A stretch of 57,006 bases of DNA from Bordetella parapertussis (GTDB taxonomy: Bacteria > Pseudomonadota > Gammaproteobacteria > Burkholderiales > SG8-41). The stretch is taken from positions 1 to 57,006 of the forward strand of contig CAMATZ010000040.1 in assembly GCA_945861275.1 (NCBI GenBank), written 5' to 3'. Shown here piece by piece: positions 37,371-47,070 of this stretch. The position numbers and the translations under genes are program-made. The notes under the pieces are model-generated. The model was not told where the DNA came from. It worked only from the letters and a program-made list of their open reading frames with translations, and did not search any database. Each line of letters opens with the position of its first letter. Within the stretch, counting starts at the first letter, position 1.

Positions 37371-38153
37371 TCAATGCGCTGTCCAGCCGCCTTCGATGGA
37401 AATATTGGTGCCGGTAATAGAGGCAGCGGAATCCGAACACAGAAACACCGCAGTGCCCGCGACCTGCTCGACCGTGACAAACTGCTTGGTGGGTTGCGCC
37501 GCGAGCAGCACATCGCGCTTGACTTGCTCCTCGGTAATGCCGCGCGCTTTCGCGGTATCGGGAATCTGTTTTTCCACCAGCGGCGTCAGCACGTAACCCG
37601 GGCAAATCGCGTTGACGGTAACGCCCTGCTCGGCAACCTCGAGTGCGATGGTTTTGGTGAAACCCAGGATGCCATGCTTGGATGCGACATAGGCGGATTT
37701 AAACGGCGAAGCGACCAGCGCATGCGCCGACGCCACATTGATGATGCGGCCCCAGCCTTTGGACTTCATGTACGGCACCGCCGCGCGCGTGGCGTGAAAC
37801 GCCGATGACAAATTGATCGCAATGATGGCGTCCCACTTTTCTATCGGAAATTCTTCAACCGGCGCCACATGCTGAATGCCGGCATTGTTGACCAGGATAT
37901 CCACGCCACCCAGCGTCGATGCCGCCTTGCGCATCATGGCTTCGATCTGCTCCGGCTTGCTCATGTCGGCGCCATCGTACGAAACCTTGACACCATACTT
38001 CGACGCCAGACCCGCGCGTATTTTTTCGATTTCAGCCGCATCGCCGAACCCATTGAGCACCAGATTAATACCTTCTTTCGCGAACCCTTCGGCGATCCCC
38101 AAGCCGATACCGCTGGTGGAGCCGGTTACTACCGCATTTTTTCCCTTGAGCAC
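37371..38153 (-). CDS. bdhA: 3-hydroxybutyrate dehydrogenase
   Basis: A 260-residue short-chain dehydrogenase that interconverts (R)-3-hydroxybutyrate and acetoacetate with NAD. It has the nucleotide-binding motif TGSTSGIGLGIA (about 10-21), NNAGIQHVAPVEEFP (about 90-104) and the catalytic Ser-Tyr-Lys in NVASAHALVASPFKSAYVASKHG (about 140-162). The SAHALVASPFKSAYVASKHG block and the IPDTAKARGITEEQV lid are typical of BdhA. It lies 69 nt upstream of patatin and 61 nt downstream of the phasin on the same strand, in a likely PHB-use operon. Confidence 0.93.
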   Translation of the reverse strand: MLKGKNAVVTGSTSGIGLGIAEGFAKEGINLVLNGFGDAAEIEKIRAGLASKYGVKVSYDGADMSKPEQIEAMMRKAASTLGGVDILVNNAGIQHVAPVEEFPIEKWDAIIAINLSSAFHATRAAVPYMKSKGWGRIINVASAHALVASPFKSAYVASKHGILGFTKTIALEVAEQGVTVNAICPGYVLTPLVEKQIPDTAKARGITEEQVKRDVLLAAQPTKQFVTVEQVAGTAVFLCSDSAASITGTNISIEGGWTAH

Positions 38154-38214
38154 GATGTCTTCTCCTGTTTAGAACCCAAATAAAATCATCTGCATTTGAT
38201 CGCGTTTTTTGCCG

Positions 38215-38772
38215 CTATTTCTTTTTGGCGCTCTCGCCCGTGGCGGCCGCTGGTTTTGCCGTGGACGCAGTCGCAGTCGCCGCTTTGAAATTCGCACCGG
38301 CAATGCCCGCCATCTGACTCGCGACTGCGGTCATATTATCAAAGGCCTTGGTCGTCTGTGCCAGCATATCCTTCATCGCACCGGCCATCACGTCGCTACC
38401 GTCCAGCCCCGACGATTTTTTCTGTTCGATCGCAGACGCGGCGCTTTTGGCGAGCTGGCTGTAGTTGGCCTGCATCAGCGCCGTCACGTCTTTTTGCATG
38501 GCGTTCACCTGATCATAAACACTGCGCCAGTACTCCATCACCCGCTCAGGTTTCGCCATCTGCGCACTGAAACGCGACATATCGCCCATATCCTTCAATG
38601 AGGGCAGCGTATTTGCGCTGGTCGCGGAATTCGACATTACTTCCTTTGCAGCGGCCATGTTCAATTCGGCCAGACGCTGCATGCCTTCAAACGAGGTGCG
38701 CATAATGGCGGCCAGCACTTCCGAACTGGCCTTTTGCGCAACCAACATGTGTTCCAACTCAGGAATAGGCAT
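38215..38772 (-). CDS. phaP: Phasin family protein
   Basis: A 185-residue amphipathic helical protein of the phasin_2 type, which coats polyhydroxyalkanoate granules. The core is SSEVLAAIMRTSFEGMQRLAELNMAAAKEVM... and MEYWRSVYDQVNAMQKDVTALMQANYSQL, with an Ala/Lys-rich C-terminal tail. ATG 38772 follows AAAGGAGCGAGTG; an upstream in-frame extension lacks family similarity. It leads the bdhA-patatin strand and supports the view that the organism makes PHB. Confidence 0.88.
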   Translation of the reverse strand: MPIPELEHMLVAQKASSEVLAAIMRTSFEGMQRLAELNMAAAKEVMSNSATSANTLPSLKDMGDMSRFSAQMAKPERVMEYWRSVYDQVNAMQKDVTALMQANYSQLAKSAASAIEQKKSSGLDGSDVMAGAMKDMLAQTTKAFDNMTAVASQMAGIAGANFKAATATASTAKPAAATGESAKKK

Positions 38773-39006
38773 CACTCGCTCCTTTGCATTAACCACGGGG
38801 GCACAAGACGATAGAGGGGGTACAGACAAACACGAACGCACTGCGGTGAATAGCTATTATACATCAAATACTTAATCGGTTTGCGCAGCAAGCTGCTTTT
38901 TCCCTCACAGGCCTGCCGCCTTGCGCGATTGTTATAATCCGCCATCAAAAAGCGCGATCGGGAATCAACACCATGCAAGCCACAATCCCCTGCGTGATCA
39001 TGCGCA

Positions 39007-40356
39007 GTGGCAACTCTCGCGGCCCGTTTTTCCATTGTATCAGACGTGTCTGACGCACCCCTGCAGGTCGCAATCATCGGTGGCGGCTATGCCGGCATGG
39101 CGGCCGCCGTCACGCTGGCGGACCAACACATACCCGTCACCGTCTATGAAGCTGGCGCAGTACTTGGCGGCCGCGCGCGGCGCGTGGAAATTAACGGCGT
39201 CACGCTCGACAATGGTCTGCACCTGCTCATCGGCGCCTATCGCGAAACGCTGCGATTGATTGCGCAGGTTCATCCGGCGCCCGCGCGTGCGCTGCTGCGC
39301 ATGCCACTGGATTGGTACCGGCACGAACACTTGCATTTGCGTGCGCCCAGGTTGCCTGCGCCTTTACACCTGGCAGCGGCACTGCTCACGGCCAAGGGGA
39401 GCTCGTTGCGCGAGAGCTGGGCTGCCGTACGTATGATGCGCAAGCTGCGCCGCGCAAGTTTTCGCCTGCCACTTGACACCACTGTCAGCGAATTGCTCGC
39501 CCGCCACGCGCAAGGGCCTGTGCTCACACACCACCTGTGGATGCCCCTATGTGTATCCGCGCTTAACACGCCGCCGGATATAGCCTCCGCACAACTGTTC
39601 CTTAACGTGCTGCGTGACGGACTTAATGCCGACCGCGCGGGCAGCGATCTGCTGATTTCCAGGGTAGATCTGAGCGCGCTGTTCCCAGAACCGGCGGCGG
39701 ACTACGTACGTACTCGCGGTGGCGAAGTGCTGACCGGCCGCCGCGTCACGGCCATCGATCCCATGACCAGCGGTTTTCAAATCACCGCGAGTGCCGAAAC
39801 GCGCATTTTCAGCCACGTGGTCTGCGCCCTGCCGCCGCATCAGGTGGCGGCGTTCCTCGAAGGCATAACGGCGCTTGCGGAAACGATGGCACTGGTGCGG
39901 GCGCTGGAATATCAGCCGATCGCCAGCGTGTATTTGCAGTTCGAGAGTCGCGTGAGCTTACCCGCGCCGATGACCGGTTTGTCCGCCGGTGTTGCCCACT
40001 GGCTGTTCGACCGCGAAACCATTTGCGCACAGCCCGGTCTGGTCGGCGCGGTGATCAGTGCCGAAGGGCCGTATCAGGATTTGACGCAGGACGCGCTGGG
40101 CGCGCGGGTCCACGAGGAATTGGCTGCACAGTTCGGCCCGCTGCCGCCGCTCAAATGGCTGCGCGTCATCACCGAAAAACGCGCAACTTTTTCCGCCACG
40201 CCCGGCTTATGCCGTCCTGCACAGAAAACGCCGTTGAAAAATTTCTGGCTGGCCGGTGATTACACCGCCAGTGAGTATCCGGCTACGCTGGAGGCCGCGG
40301 TTCGCAGTGGTATCGTATGCGCGCGCGGCATTATTGAACATTGCGCAGCGCTATAA
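39007..40356 (+). CDS. hpnE: Hydroxysqualene dehydroxylase HpnE
   Basis: A 449-residue FAD-dependent amine-oxidase-fold enzyme that reduces hydroxysqualene to squalene, completing the HpnCDE route. The FAD dinucleotide motif is VAIIGGGYAGMAAAVTLA (about 21-38), followed by GGRARRVEINGVTLDNGLHLLIGAY (about 54-78). The C-terminal FAD-contact motif is FWLAGDYTASEYPATLEAAVRSG (about 415-437). GTG start at 39007; other GTG codons nearby are possible starts. Unusually it is separated from hpnC/hpnD by the ADC and PHB genes. Confidence 0.9.
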   Translation: MATLAARFSIVSDVSDAPLQVAIIGGGYAGMAAAVTLADQHIPVTVYEAGAVLGGRARRVEINGVTLDNGLHLLIGAYRETLRLIAQVHPAPARALLRMPLDWYRHEHLHLRAPRLPAPLHLAAALLTAKGSSLRESWAAVRMMRKLRRASFRLPLDTTVSELLARHAQGPVLTHHLWMPLCVSALNTPPDIASAQLFLNVLRDGLNADRAGSDLLISRVDLSALFPEPAADYVRTRGGEVLTGRRVTAIDPMTSGFQITASAETRIFSHVVCALPPHQVAAFLEGITALAETMALVRALEYQPIASVYLQFESRVSLPAPMTGLSAGVAHWLFDRETICAQPGLVGAVISAEGPYQDLTQDALGARVHEELAAQFGPLPPLKWLRVITEKRATFSATPGLCRPAQKTPLKNFWLAGDYTASEYPATLEAAVRSGIVCARGIIEHCAAL

Positions 40357-40385
40357 TATTCAGCAATCCAGTCAGGAGTCTCAAA

Positions 40386-42035
40386 GTGTCCGCACGCGAA
40401 TCCATGGAATACGATGTCGTTATCGTCGGCGCCGGCCCGGCCGGGCTCGCCGCGGCGATCAAATTGAAGCAGCTTGCCGTAGAGCATAGCCACGAGATCA
40501 ATGTCTGCGTGATCGAAAAAGGCTCCGAAGTCGGCGCGCACATTCTGTCGGGCGCGGTGATGGATCCGCGCGCCCTGAACGAGTTGCTGCCCAACTGGAA
40601 GGAACTCGACGCGCCACTCAATACGCTGGTCAGTGAAGACCGCTTCCTGTTCCTGACCGCAACGGCTTCGCTGCAGTTGCCGACGTTCATGCTGCCGGGC
40701 TGTCTGCAAAATCACGGCAACTACGTGGTAAGTCTTGGCAATGTGTGCCGCTGGCTGGGACAGCAGGCCGAGGGCCTGGGGGTGGAAGTTTTCCCCGGCT
40801 TCGCCGCCGCCGAAGTGCTGTTTGACGACAACGGCGCCGTCGCCGGCGTCGCCACCGGCGACATGGGCATAGGCCGCGACGGCAAGCCCACCGGCGCGCA
40901 TCAACCGGGCATGGAACTGCGGGCAAAGTACACGCTGTTTGCCGAAGGCTGCCGCGGCCATCTGGGCAAACAGTTGCAGGACAAATACCTGCTGCGCGAA
41001 GGTGTCGAACCGCAACTCTACGGTATCGGCCTCAAGGAACTGTGGGAAATCAAAGCAGAAAAACATCAGCAGGGACTGGTCATCCACACCGCCGGCTGGC
41101 CGCTGCAGAACGATACCTACGGCGGCTCGTTCTGTTATCACCTGGAAAACAATCTGGTCGCCATCGGCTTTGTGGTCGGACTGGGCTACACCAATCCTTA
41201 TCTCAGCCCCTATGAGGAATTCCAACGCTACAAGACGCACCCGGCGATCCGCACCTACCTCGAAGGCGGCAAGCGCATTTCGTATGGCGCGCGCGCCATC
41301 AACGCCGGTGGTTTGCAATCGCTGCCGAAGCTGGTGTTCCCGGGTGGTTGCCTGATCGGCGATGACGCAGGATTTCTTAACGCATCGCGCATCAAAGGCA
41401 GCCACGCCGCCATCAAGTCGGGCATGCTGGCAGCGGACGCGGTATTTGACGCCGTGCGCCAGGGCCGTGCCGGCGACGAACTCAACGCTTATCCGCTGGC
41501 ATTTGCAGGCAGTTGGCTGCACGACGAACTGCACCGCGCGCGCAACTTCAAGCCGTGGATGAGCAAGGGGCTGGTCATGGGCACGCTTATGTTTGGCATC
41601 GATCAGGTGCTGCTGCGCGGGCGCGCGCCGTGGACGCTGCATCACCATGGCCCCGATCACGAGTCGCTCAGGAACAAGAACGAGTGCGCGCCTATCGCCT
41701 ATCCCAAAGCCGACGGCGTAATCACCTTCGACCGGCTGTCATCGGTGTTTATTTCCAACACCAATCACAACGAAGACCAGCCGGTGCATCTCACGCTGAA
41801 AGACGCTGCGGTGCCGGTGGCGGTGAATCTCGAGCTCTACGATGCGCCAGAGCAGCGTTATTGCCCCGCAGGCGTTTACGAAATTGTGCGCGATGCCGAT
41901 GGCGCCAATCCCCGGCTGCAGATCAATGCGCAAAACTGCGTGCACTGCAAAACCTGCGACATCAAAGACCCGACGCAGAATATCGTGTGGGTGGTGCCTG
42001 AAGGCGGCGGCGGACCGAACTACCCGAACATGTAG
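40386..42035 (+). CDS. Electron transfer flavoprotein-ubiquinone oxidoreductase
   Basis: A 549-residue inner-membrane-associated ETF-QO that passes electrons from ETF, reduced by acyl-CoA dehydrogenases, to ubiquinone. FAD binding is seen in DVVIVGAGPAGLAAAIKL (about 10-27), and the 4Fe-4S cluster ligands are in the C-terminal INAQNCVHCKTCDIKDPTQNI (about 515-535) with a preceding CPAGVYE Cys. The GTG at 40386 has CAGGAG 10 nt upstream; this is preferred to an upstream ATG at 40341. It ends short of the beta-oxidation array at 42.7-54.5 kb and is its natural electron outlet. Confidence 0.94.
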   Translation: MSARESMEYDVVIVGAGPAGLAAAIKLKQLAVEHSHEINVCVIEKGSEVGAHILSGAVMDPRALNELLPNWKELDAPLNTLVSEDRFLFLTATASLQLPTFMLPGCLQNHGNYVVSLGNVCRWLGQQAEGLGVEVFPGFAAAEVLFDDNGAVAGVATGDMGIGRDGKPTGAHQPGMELRAKYTLFAEGCRGHLGKQLQDKYLLREGVEPQLYGIGLKELWEIKAEKHQQGLVIHTAGWPLQNDTYGGSFCYHLENNLVAIGFVVGLGYTNPYLSPYEEFQRYKTHPAIRTYLEGGKRISYGARAINAGGLQSLPKLVFPGGCLIGDDAGFLNASRIKGSHAAIKSGMLAADAVFDAVRQGRAGDELNAYPLAFAGSWLHDELHRARNFKPWMSKGLVMGTLMFGIDQVLLRGRAPWTLHHHGPDHESLRNKNECAPIAYPKADGVITFDRLSSVFISNTNHNEDQPVHLTLKDAAVPVAVNLELYDAPEQRYCPAGVYEIVRDADGANPRLQINAQNCVHCKTCDIKDPTQNIVWVVPEGGGGPNYPNM

Positions 42036-42091
42036 TGCTCACCTGACCTCGGCGCGCGCCTGCAAATCGCTACACGTCTACCAGCCTGCGG

Positions 42092-42703
42092 TTAGAACAG
42101 CCTGAACCCGCCGCTACCACCCAGCATCGCATCGCGCAGGCGGCCGTCCACCGGCCGCGCGCCGATCCAGATGCGCAGCAGAGCGCGAAAAAAATCCTCA
42201 CCCTTGATGATGAGTTTCTCCTCGCTGTTGATGCGGATATGAGTGCCGCTTGCGGGTTGATAACTCAGGGTTACCACCGTACCTTTTTTCAGCACGCGCT
42301 CGCCGATCATCATGCGGTTCAGTTCGCGCAAACGGTCTTCGATCAGCGCCAGTTCCGCGGGGATGTGATTGGCCGCCAGCGCATTGTTCATCGACGCCAC
42401 CAGCTCGCCGGCCGTGATCTCATCGGCCAGCACGAACATGGCGATGCGTTTGGGGCCGCCATCCTTAAGTACGTCATCGGTGCTGGTTTTTTTCGCAGGC
42501 AAATAAAGCGCGCCGACGTAGAGTTTAATGACCATCAGTTTGTAGCGCACGCCGGCGCCATTGAGCACCAGCGGCGCGCCATCGGCAAGTGTGATGCGCT
42601 CTTCAACGCTCAAGCCTTCAATATCCGCGGCGCTCGCCAACCCGCCGCAGAACAAAAACGCGCTTAGGGCGCAGATCAGGATTTTAAATTTACGCATGGC
42701 CAT
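42092..42703 (-). CDS. Exported chalcone isomerase-like protein
   Basis: A 203-residue protein with a signal peptide (RKFKILICALSAFLFCGGLASA) and a chalcone-isomerase-like fold: LNGAGVRYKLMVIKLYVGALYLPAKK and PKRIAMFVLADEITAGELVASMNNAL, ending in WIGARPVDGRLRDAMLGG. Bacterial members are periplasmic and probably non-catalytic or lipid-binding; true flavonoid activity is not expected. It lies 20 nt after the thiolase gene on the same strand. The start could be either of two nearby ATGs (42703 or 42697). Confidence 0.82.
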   Translation of the reverse strand: MAMRKFKILICALSAFLFCGGLASAADIEGLSVEERITLADGAPLVLNGAGVRYKLMVIKLYVGALYLPAKKTSTDDVLKDGGPKRIAMFVLADEITAGELVASMNNALAANHIPAELALIEDRLRELNRMMIGERVLKKGTVVTLSYQPASGTHIRINSEEKLIIKGEDFFRALLRIWIGARPVDGRLRDAMLGGSGGFRLF

Positions 42704-42723
42704 GGAGGCAGAAGATTCTTGGG

Positions 42724-43923
42724 CTACAGCGCTTCGAACAACCCGGCCGCACCCATGCCGGTCCCGATGCACATGGTCACCATGCCGTATTTCTTTTTGC
42801 TGCGGCGCAGGCCGTGCATCAAAGTCGCCACACGAACCGCGCCGGTGGCGCCCAGCGGATGACCCAGGGCGATCGCCCCGCCCAGCGGATTTATTTTTGC
42901 GCTGTCGAGTCCGAGTTCCCTGATCACCGCCAGCGATTGTGCGGCGAACGCCTCGTTCAGCTCTATCCAGTCGAGCGCATCCTGCCTGAGGCCCGCCTGC
43001 GCCAATACTTTCGGAATCGCCTTCACCGGTCCGATGCCCATGATATCCGGCGGCACGCCGGCCACGGCGTAACCCAGAAAGCGACCCATCGGCGTGGCAT
43101 TAAAACGCTTCATCGCGGACTCGCTCATCAGCACCACGGCCCCTGCGCCATCGGACATCTGCGAGCTGTTGCCGGCGGTGACACTGCCTTTTAGCGCAAA
43201 CGCGGGGCGCAGCCGCGCCAAACCTTCGGGCGACGTTTCGCGGCGCGGGCCTTCGTCTGTAGTCGCCTCGCGCGATTTAATCCTGATCTCACGGCCGACC
43301 AGATCCGGTAACCTGTCGTTGATCGTATAGGGCGTGATCTCCGCGTTGAAATCACCATTCTCTATTGCGCGCAACGCACGGCGGTGACTCTCGGCGGCGA
43401 ACATATCCTGATCTTCGCGGCTGACCTTCCATTTTTCGGCCACACGCTCAGCGGTAATGCCCATGCCGTAGGCAATGCCCATATTCTCGTCGTTGTCAAA
43501 AATCGCCGGACTGAACGAAGGCTTGTTGCCGCCCATCGGCACCATGCTCATGCTCTCGGTGCCCGCCGCGATCATCACATCGGCTTCACCCAGACGTATG
43601 CGATCGGCAGCCAACGCTACCGCTTGCACACCCGACGAACAAAAGCGATTGATGGTCATACCCGACACATTATCAGGAAATCCAGCCAGCAACAGAGCGA
43701 TGCGCGCCACATTCATGCCCTGCTCCGCTTCCGGCATGGCGCAGCCCACAATCACATCATCAATGGTGGTCAAATCCAGACCGGGGCACTGGCCCGCCGC
43801 CGCTTTCAAAACATGCGCCAGCAAATCGTCGGGGCGTACGTTTTTGAACATGCCGCGCGGCGCTTTGCCGACTGGCGAGCGGGTGGCGGCGACGATATAG
43901 GCGTCCTGGATTTGGCGTGGCAT
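42724..43923 (-). CDS. Acetyl-CoA acyltransferase (thiolase)
   Basis: A 399-residue thiolase. The acylation Cys is in [17 protein letters not shown] (about 91), the His in [20 protein letters not shown] (about 355) and the base Cys in [14 protein letters not shown] (about 387). The FadA-like length and the next gene upstream suggest it performs the last step of beta-oxidation, cleaving 3-ketoacyl-CoA. The acetyl-CoA acetyltransferase direction cannot be excluded. It lies just downstream of the FadN-type gene, forming an AB pair. Confidence 0.92.
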   Translation of the reverse strand: MPRQIQDAYIVAATRSPVGKAPRGMFKNVRPDDLLAHVLKAAAGQCPGLDLTTIDDVIVGCAMPEAEQGMNVARIALLLAGFPDNVSGMTINRFCSSGVQAVALAADRIRLGEADVMIAAGTESMSMVPMGGNKPSFSPAIFDNDENMGIAYGMGITAERVAEKWKVSREDQDMFAAESHRRALRAIENGDFNAEITPYTINDRLPDLVGREIRIKSREATTDEGPRRETSPEGLARLRPAFALKGSVTAGNSSQMSDGAGAVVLMSESAMKRFNATPMGRFLGYAVAGVPPDIMGIGPVKAIPKVLAQAGLRQDALDWIELNEAFAAQSLAVIRELGLDSAKINPLGGAIALGHPLGATGAVRVATLMHGLRRSKKKYGMVTMCIGTGMGAAGLFEAL

Positions 43924-43941
43924 TTGGCACCTCGTTTATTG

Positions 43942-44003
43942 GTGAGGCGTGAAGCGTGAGGCGCAACCCATGGTGGTGTTACGCCTAACGCCTATCGCCT
44001 CAC
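43942..44003. repeat. Intergenic hairpin of GTGAGGCG units
   Basis: GTGAGGCG...AGGCG (43942-43963) pairs with CGCCT...CGCCTCAC (43982-44003). It fills most of the 84-bp gap between the thiolase and FadN genes. It is similar in style to the hairpin at 46995-47054. Confidence 0.5.
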
Positions 44004-44007
44004 GAGT

Positions 44008-46509
44008 TCAGTTCCTTAACGGCTTGCCCGTCTTAAGCATATGCTCAATCCGCGCCTGGGTTTTTTCCGTGGCGAGCAGTTCCATGAAATGCTGCCGCTC
44101 GAGATCAAGGTACCATTGCTCATCGACCAGACTGCCGGCTTCAATATCGCCGCCGCAGATCACGGTGGCAATCTTGCTACCGATCAAATGATCATGCTCG
44201 GAAATATGCCCGCCCGCCAGCATGTTTTCGAGAACCGTACGGATGGTGGCTATCGCGCTGCGCCCCGCCGCGGGTATCGCGTTCTGCCGCAGCGGCGGAC
44301 GATAACCCGCAGCCGCCAGCGCCCGCACCTCGGCCTTGGCTATCTCCAATAACTCGAAACGGTTCATCACTACTTTGTCAGTGGCGCGCAGGTAGCCGAT
44401 GTCGCGCGCGTGTTCGGCGCTGCGCCCGACTTCGGCCATCGCCATCGCCCTGAAATACTTCTGGATAAACGCCGAAGTGTCGCCGCCCTTCGCGTCGGCT
44501 ACCGCGCGCATCGCAAACTCCTTGCAGCCGCCGCCCGCGGGCAGCAGGCCGACGCCAACCTCAACCAGGCCGATATAACTTTCCAGCGTCGCCACCGCGC
44601 GATCGCAATGCATCACAAATTCGCAGCCGCCACCCAGCGCCAGCCCGTCAACCGCGGCCACGGTTGGCGTCATCGAATACTTGAGCGCCTGCGTGGTGAT
44701 CTGGAATTGCTCGACCAGATGCTCGACCTGCGCGAGTTTGCCCGCCATCAGTTGATCAGCGACCCCCAATTGCCGCGCGGCTTTTAACGCCAGCGATTCC
44801 GCTTCTTTCCTGAACGACCTGAACAACTTGCCCATCGCCGACGGCTTGGACGGATGGGCCCCGCCCGCAGGCGTCTTTTTCAGATTTGCACCGACAGAGA
44901 ACGGCGCCTCGGTCTGCCACACCACCAGCCCCAGGTATTTTTCTTCGGCTACTTCAATAGCCTGCTGCACACCTTCAAGCACATCATCGCCGATGGCGTG
45001 CATGCGGCTTTTGAAACTGACAATGGCAATATCATCGCCGGTGTGCCAGCAGCGCACGCCATCGGTCTCGAATATTGTTTCACCGTATTTGCGTTCTTCG
45101 CCCAACAGCTTGTCGGGGAAAGGCTGGCGCCTGTAGACCGGCAGCGTCGAGCGCGCCTGGTAGTTGTTAGCCGGCGGCGCAAACGAACCATGTGGCGTAT
45201 GCACACCCGCACGAGTTGCATCCGCAGCCCATACCGGCAGTGGCGCGTTCGCCATGGATTTACCCGCGGCAGCATCCTCGGCAATCCATTTCGCCACCGG
45301 CTGCCAGCCTGCCGCTTGCCAGATTTCAAACGGACCCGTGTCCCAGCCGAAACCCCAGCGTATCGCGAAATCCAGGTCACGCGCATTGCTGGCGATGGCG
45401 TCCAGGTGCACGGCGCAATAGTGAAACGTATCGCGATAGATCGACCATAAAAATTGCGCCTGCGGATGACTGCTTTCATGCAACCGCATAAAACGCTCGG
45501 CGACATTTTTGTTTTTCAGAATTTCGATCACACCCTCATCCGCTGCGCCATCTGAGACACGATACTTATTTTGTTTTAAATCAAGCACTTGTATGTCTCT
45601 ACCCACCTTCTGATAAACGCCACGTTGGGTCTTCTGCCCCAACGCACCCTGCTCGATCAAGGTTTGCAGCCACGCGGGCACGGCGTAATACTTGTGCCAC
45701 GGATCTTCGGGCAGCGTGTCCTTCATGGTGTTCACGACATGCGCGAAGGTGTCCAGACCCACCACATCGGCGGTGCGGAAAGTGGCACTCTTGGGGCGGC
45801 CGATCAGCGCGCCGGTTAATGCATCCACGGTATCAAAACCGATAGCCAGGCGCTCGGAATGATAAATCGTCGCCAGCATTGAAAACACCCCCACCCGATT
45901 GGCAATGAAGTTCGGCGTATCTTTGGCGCGTATCACGCCTTTGCCGAGCGTGGTGACCAAAAACTTTTCGAGATCGTCGAGGATAGTGGCGTCGGTTTCC
46001 TTGCACGCAATCAACTCCACCAAGTGCATATAGCGTGGTGGATTGAAAAAATGCACGCCACAAAACCGATGCCGCAATTCAGCGGGAAACGCATCCGCCA
46101 GTTGGTTGATCGACAGCCCCGAAGTGTTGCTCGCGAATATCGCATGCGGCCCCAGATGCGGCGCAACTTTTTTGTAAAGCTCGGATTTCCAGTCCATGCG
46201 CTCGGAAATGGCCTCGATTACGAGATCGCATTCCTTGAGCCGGTCAAGATGCTGAGCGTAATTGGCCGGACCGATGAAGCCCGCGCGCGCCGCTGTGGCC
46301 AACGGACTCGGTTCGAGCTTGCGCAGATTGTCCACCGCCTTCAGCACATTACCGTTAGGATCGCCCTCTTTCGCCGGCAGTTCAAACAGGATGACTTCGA
46401 CGTTGGCGTTGACGAGATGCGCGGCAATCTGCGCACCCATTACGCCGGCACCCAGAACAGCGGCTTTGCGCACCAGAAACGGCGAAGCAGCGGGAGAAGC
46501 AGAGGGCAT
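44008..46509 (-). CDS. 3-hydroxyacyl-CoA dehydrogenase / enoyl-CoA hydratase (FadN type)
   Basis: An 833-residue bifunctional beta-oxidation protein with the dehydrogenase first. The Rossmann motif AAVLGAGVMGAQIAAHLVNA lies at about 13-32. The catalytic region HRFCGVHFFNPPRYMHLVELI is at about 140-160 and DTPNFIANRVG at about 197. The crotonase-type hydratase domain is C-terminal (about 480-720), with VAAVDGLALGGGCEFVMHCDRAVA. This order is that of FadN rather than FadB or FadJ. It should make 3-ketoacyl-CoA for the adjacent thiolase. Confidence 0.92.
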   Translation of the reverse strand: MPSASPAASPFLVRKAAVLGAGVMGAQIAAHLVNANVEVILFELPAKEGDPNGNVLKAVDNLRKLEPSPLATAARAGFIGPANYAQHLDRLKECDLVIEAISERMDWKSELYKKVAPHLGPHAIFASNTSGLSINQLADAFPAELRHRFCGVHFFNPPRYMHLVELIACKETDATILDDLEKFLVTTLGKGVIRAKDTPNFIANRVGVFSMLATIYHSERLAIGFDTVDALTGALIGRPKSATFRTADVVGLDTFAHVVNTMKDTLPEDPWHKYYAVPAWLQTLIEQGALGQKTQRGVYQKVGRDIQVLDLKQNKYRVSDGAADEGVIEILKNKNVAERFMRLHESSHPQAQFLWSIYRDTFHYCAVHLDAIASNARDLDFAIRWGFGWDTGPFEIWQAAGWQPVAKWIAEDAAAGKSMANAPLPVWAADATRAGVHTPHGSFAPPANNYQARSTLPVYRRQPFPDKLLGEERKYGETIFETDGVRCWHTGDDIAIVSFKSRMHAIGDDVLEGVQQAIEVAEEKYLGLVVWQTEAPFSVGANLKKTPAGGAHPSKPSAMGKLFRSFRKEAESLALKAARQLGVADQLMAGKLAQVEHLVEQFQITTQALKYSMTPTVAAVDGLALGGGCEFVMHCDRAVATLESYIGLVEVGVGLLPAGGGCKEFAMRAVADAKGGDTSAFIQKYFRAMAMAEVGRSAEHARDIGYLRATDKVVMNRFELLEIAKAEVRALAAAGYRPPLRQNAIPAAGRSAIATIRTVLENMLAGGHISEHDHLIGSKIATVICGGDIEAGSLVDEQWYLDLERQHFMELLATEKTQARIEHMLKTGKPLRN

Positions 46510-46570
46510 AAAAACTTTCAGTAGGAACTGGCAGTGATTCTAGCACCGGGGCGCTGTGCTGCGTAGACCG

Positions 46571-46978
46571 CTAGTTGCGAGGCGCACTTACAGCGCGCGG
46601 CTGACGATTTTCATCCACTGCCACATAGGTCAGCGTCGCCTCGGTCACTTTCACGCACAGTTCTTTTTCGCGCCGCCGCTGCGCGTAGACCTCGACATCC
46701 ACGGTGATCGAAGTGCGCCCGACCTTCACCACCTCGGCGTAAAAACTCACCACATCCCCCACAAACACCGGCTGGCGAAACACAAATGAATTCACCGCCA
46801 CTGTCGCCACGCGCCCCTGCGCCATGCGCACAGCCGGTATGCTACCGGCCAAGTCCACCTGCGACATGATCCAGCCGCCGAAAATATCGCCGGTATGATT
46901 GGCGTCGGCCGGCATCGGAATCACGCGCAGCGTGGGGTCTTTGCCGGGCAGCGGAACAGCGTTTGGTTGTTGGCTCAT
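46571..46978 (-). CDS. Acyl-CoA thioesterase, YciA-like
   Basis: A 135-residue hot-dog-fold acyl-CoA thioesterase. The catalytic motif NHTGDIFGGWIMSQVDLAGSI (about 27-47) carries the active Asp, followed by VAVNSFVFRQPVFVGDVVSFYAEV. YciA-type hexamers hydrolyse a broad range of acyl-CoAs and may protect the free CoA pool. It lies between the acyl-CoA ligase and FadN genes, on the same strand. Confidence 0.9.
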   Translation of the reverse strand: MSQQPNAVPLPGKDPTLRVIPMPADANHTGDIFGGWIMSQVDLAGSIPAVRMAQGRVATVAVNSFVFRQPVFVGDVVSFYAEVVKVGRTSITVDVEVYAQRRREKELCVKVTEATLTYVAVDENRQPRAVSAPRN

Positions 46979-46994
46979 AGTTTAACTGCGTAAA

Positions 46995-47054
46995 GCAGTG
47001 AAGGCGTGAAGGCGTAAAGACGTGAAGGGGGTACCCCTTTCACGCCTTCACTGC
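46995..47054. repeat. Intergenic inverted repeat (GTGAAGGC units)
   Basis: GCAGTGAAGGCGTGAA (46995-47010) and TTCACGCCTTCACTGC (47039-47054) are perfect 16-bp arms. An inner stem around GGTACC adds CGTGAAGGGG / CCCCTTTCACG. The unit GCGTGAAG is repeated within it. It could act as a terminator between the ligase and thioesterase genes. Confidence 0.65.
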
Positions 47055-47070
47055 TTCACCGCTTCACGTC

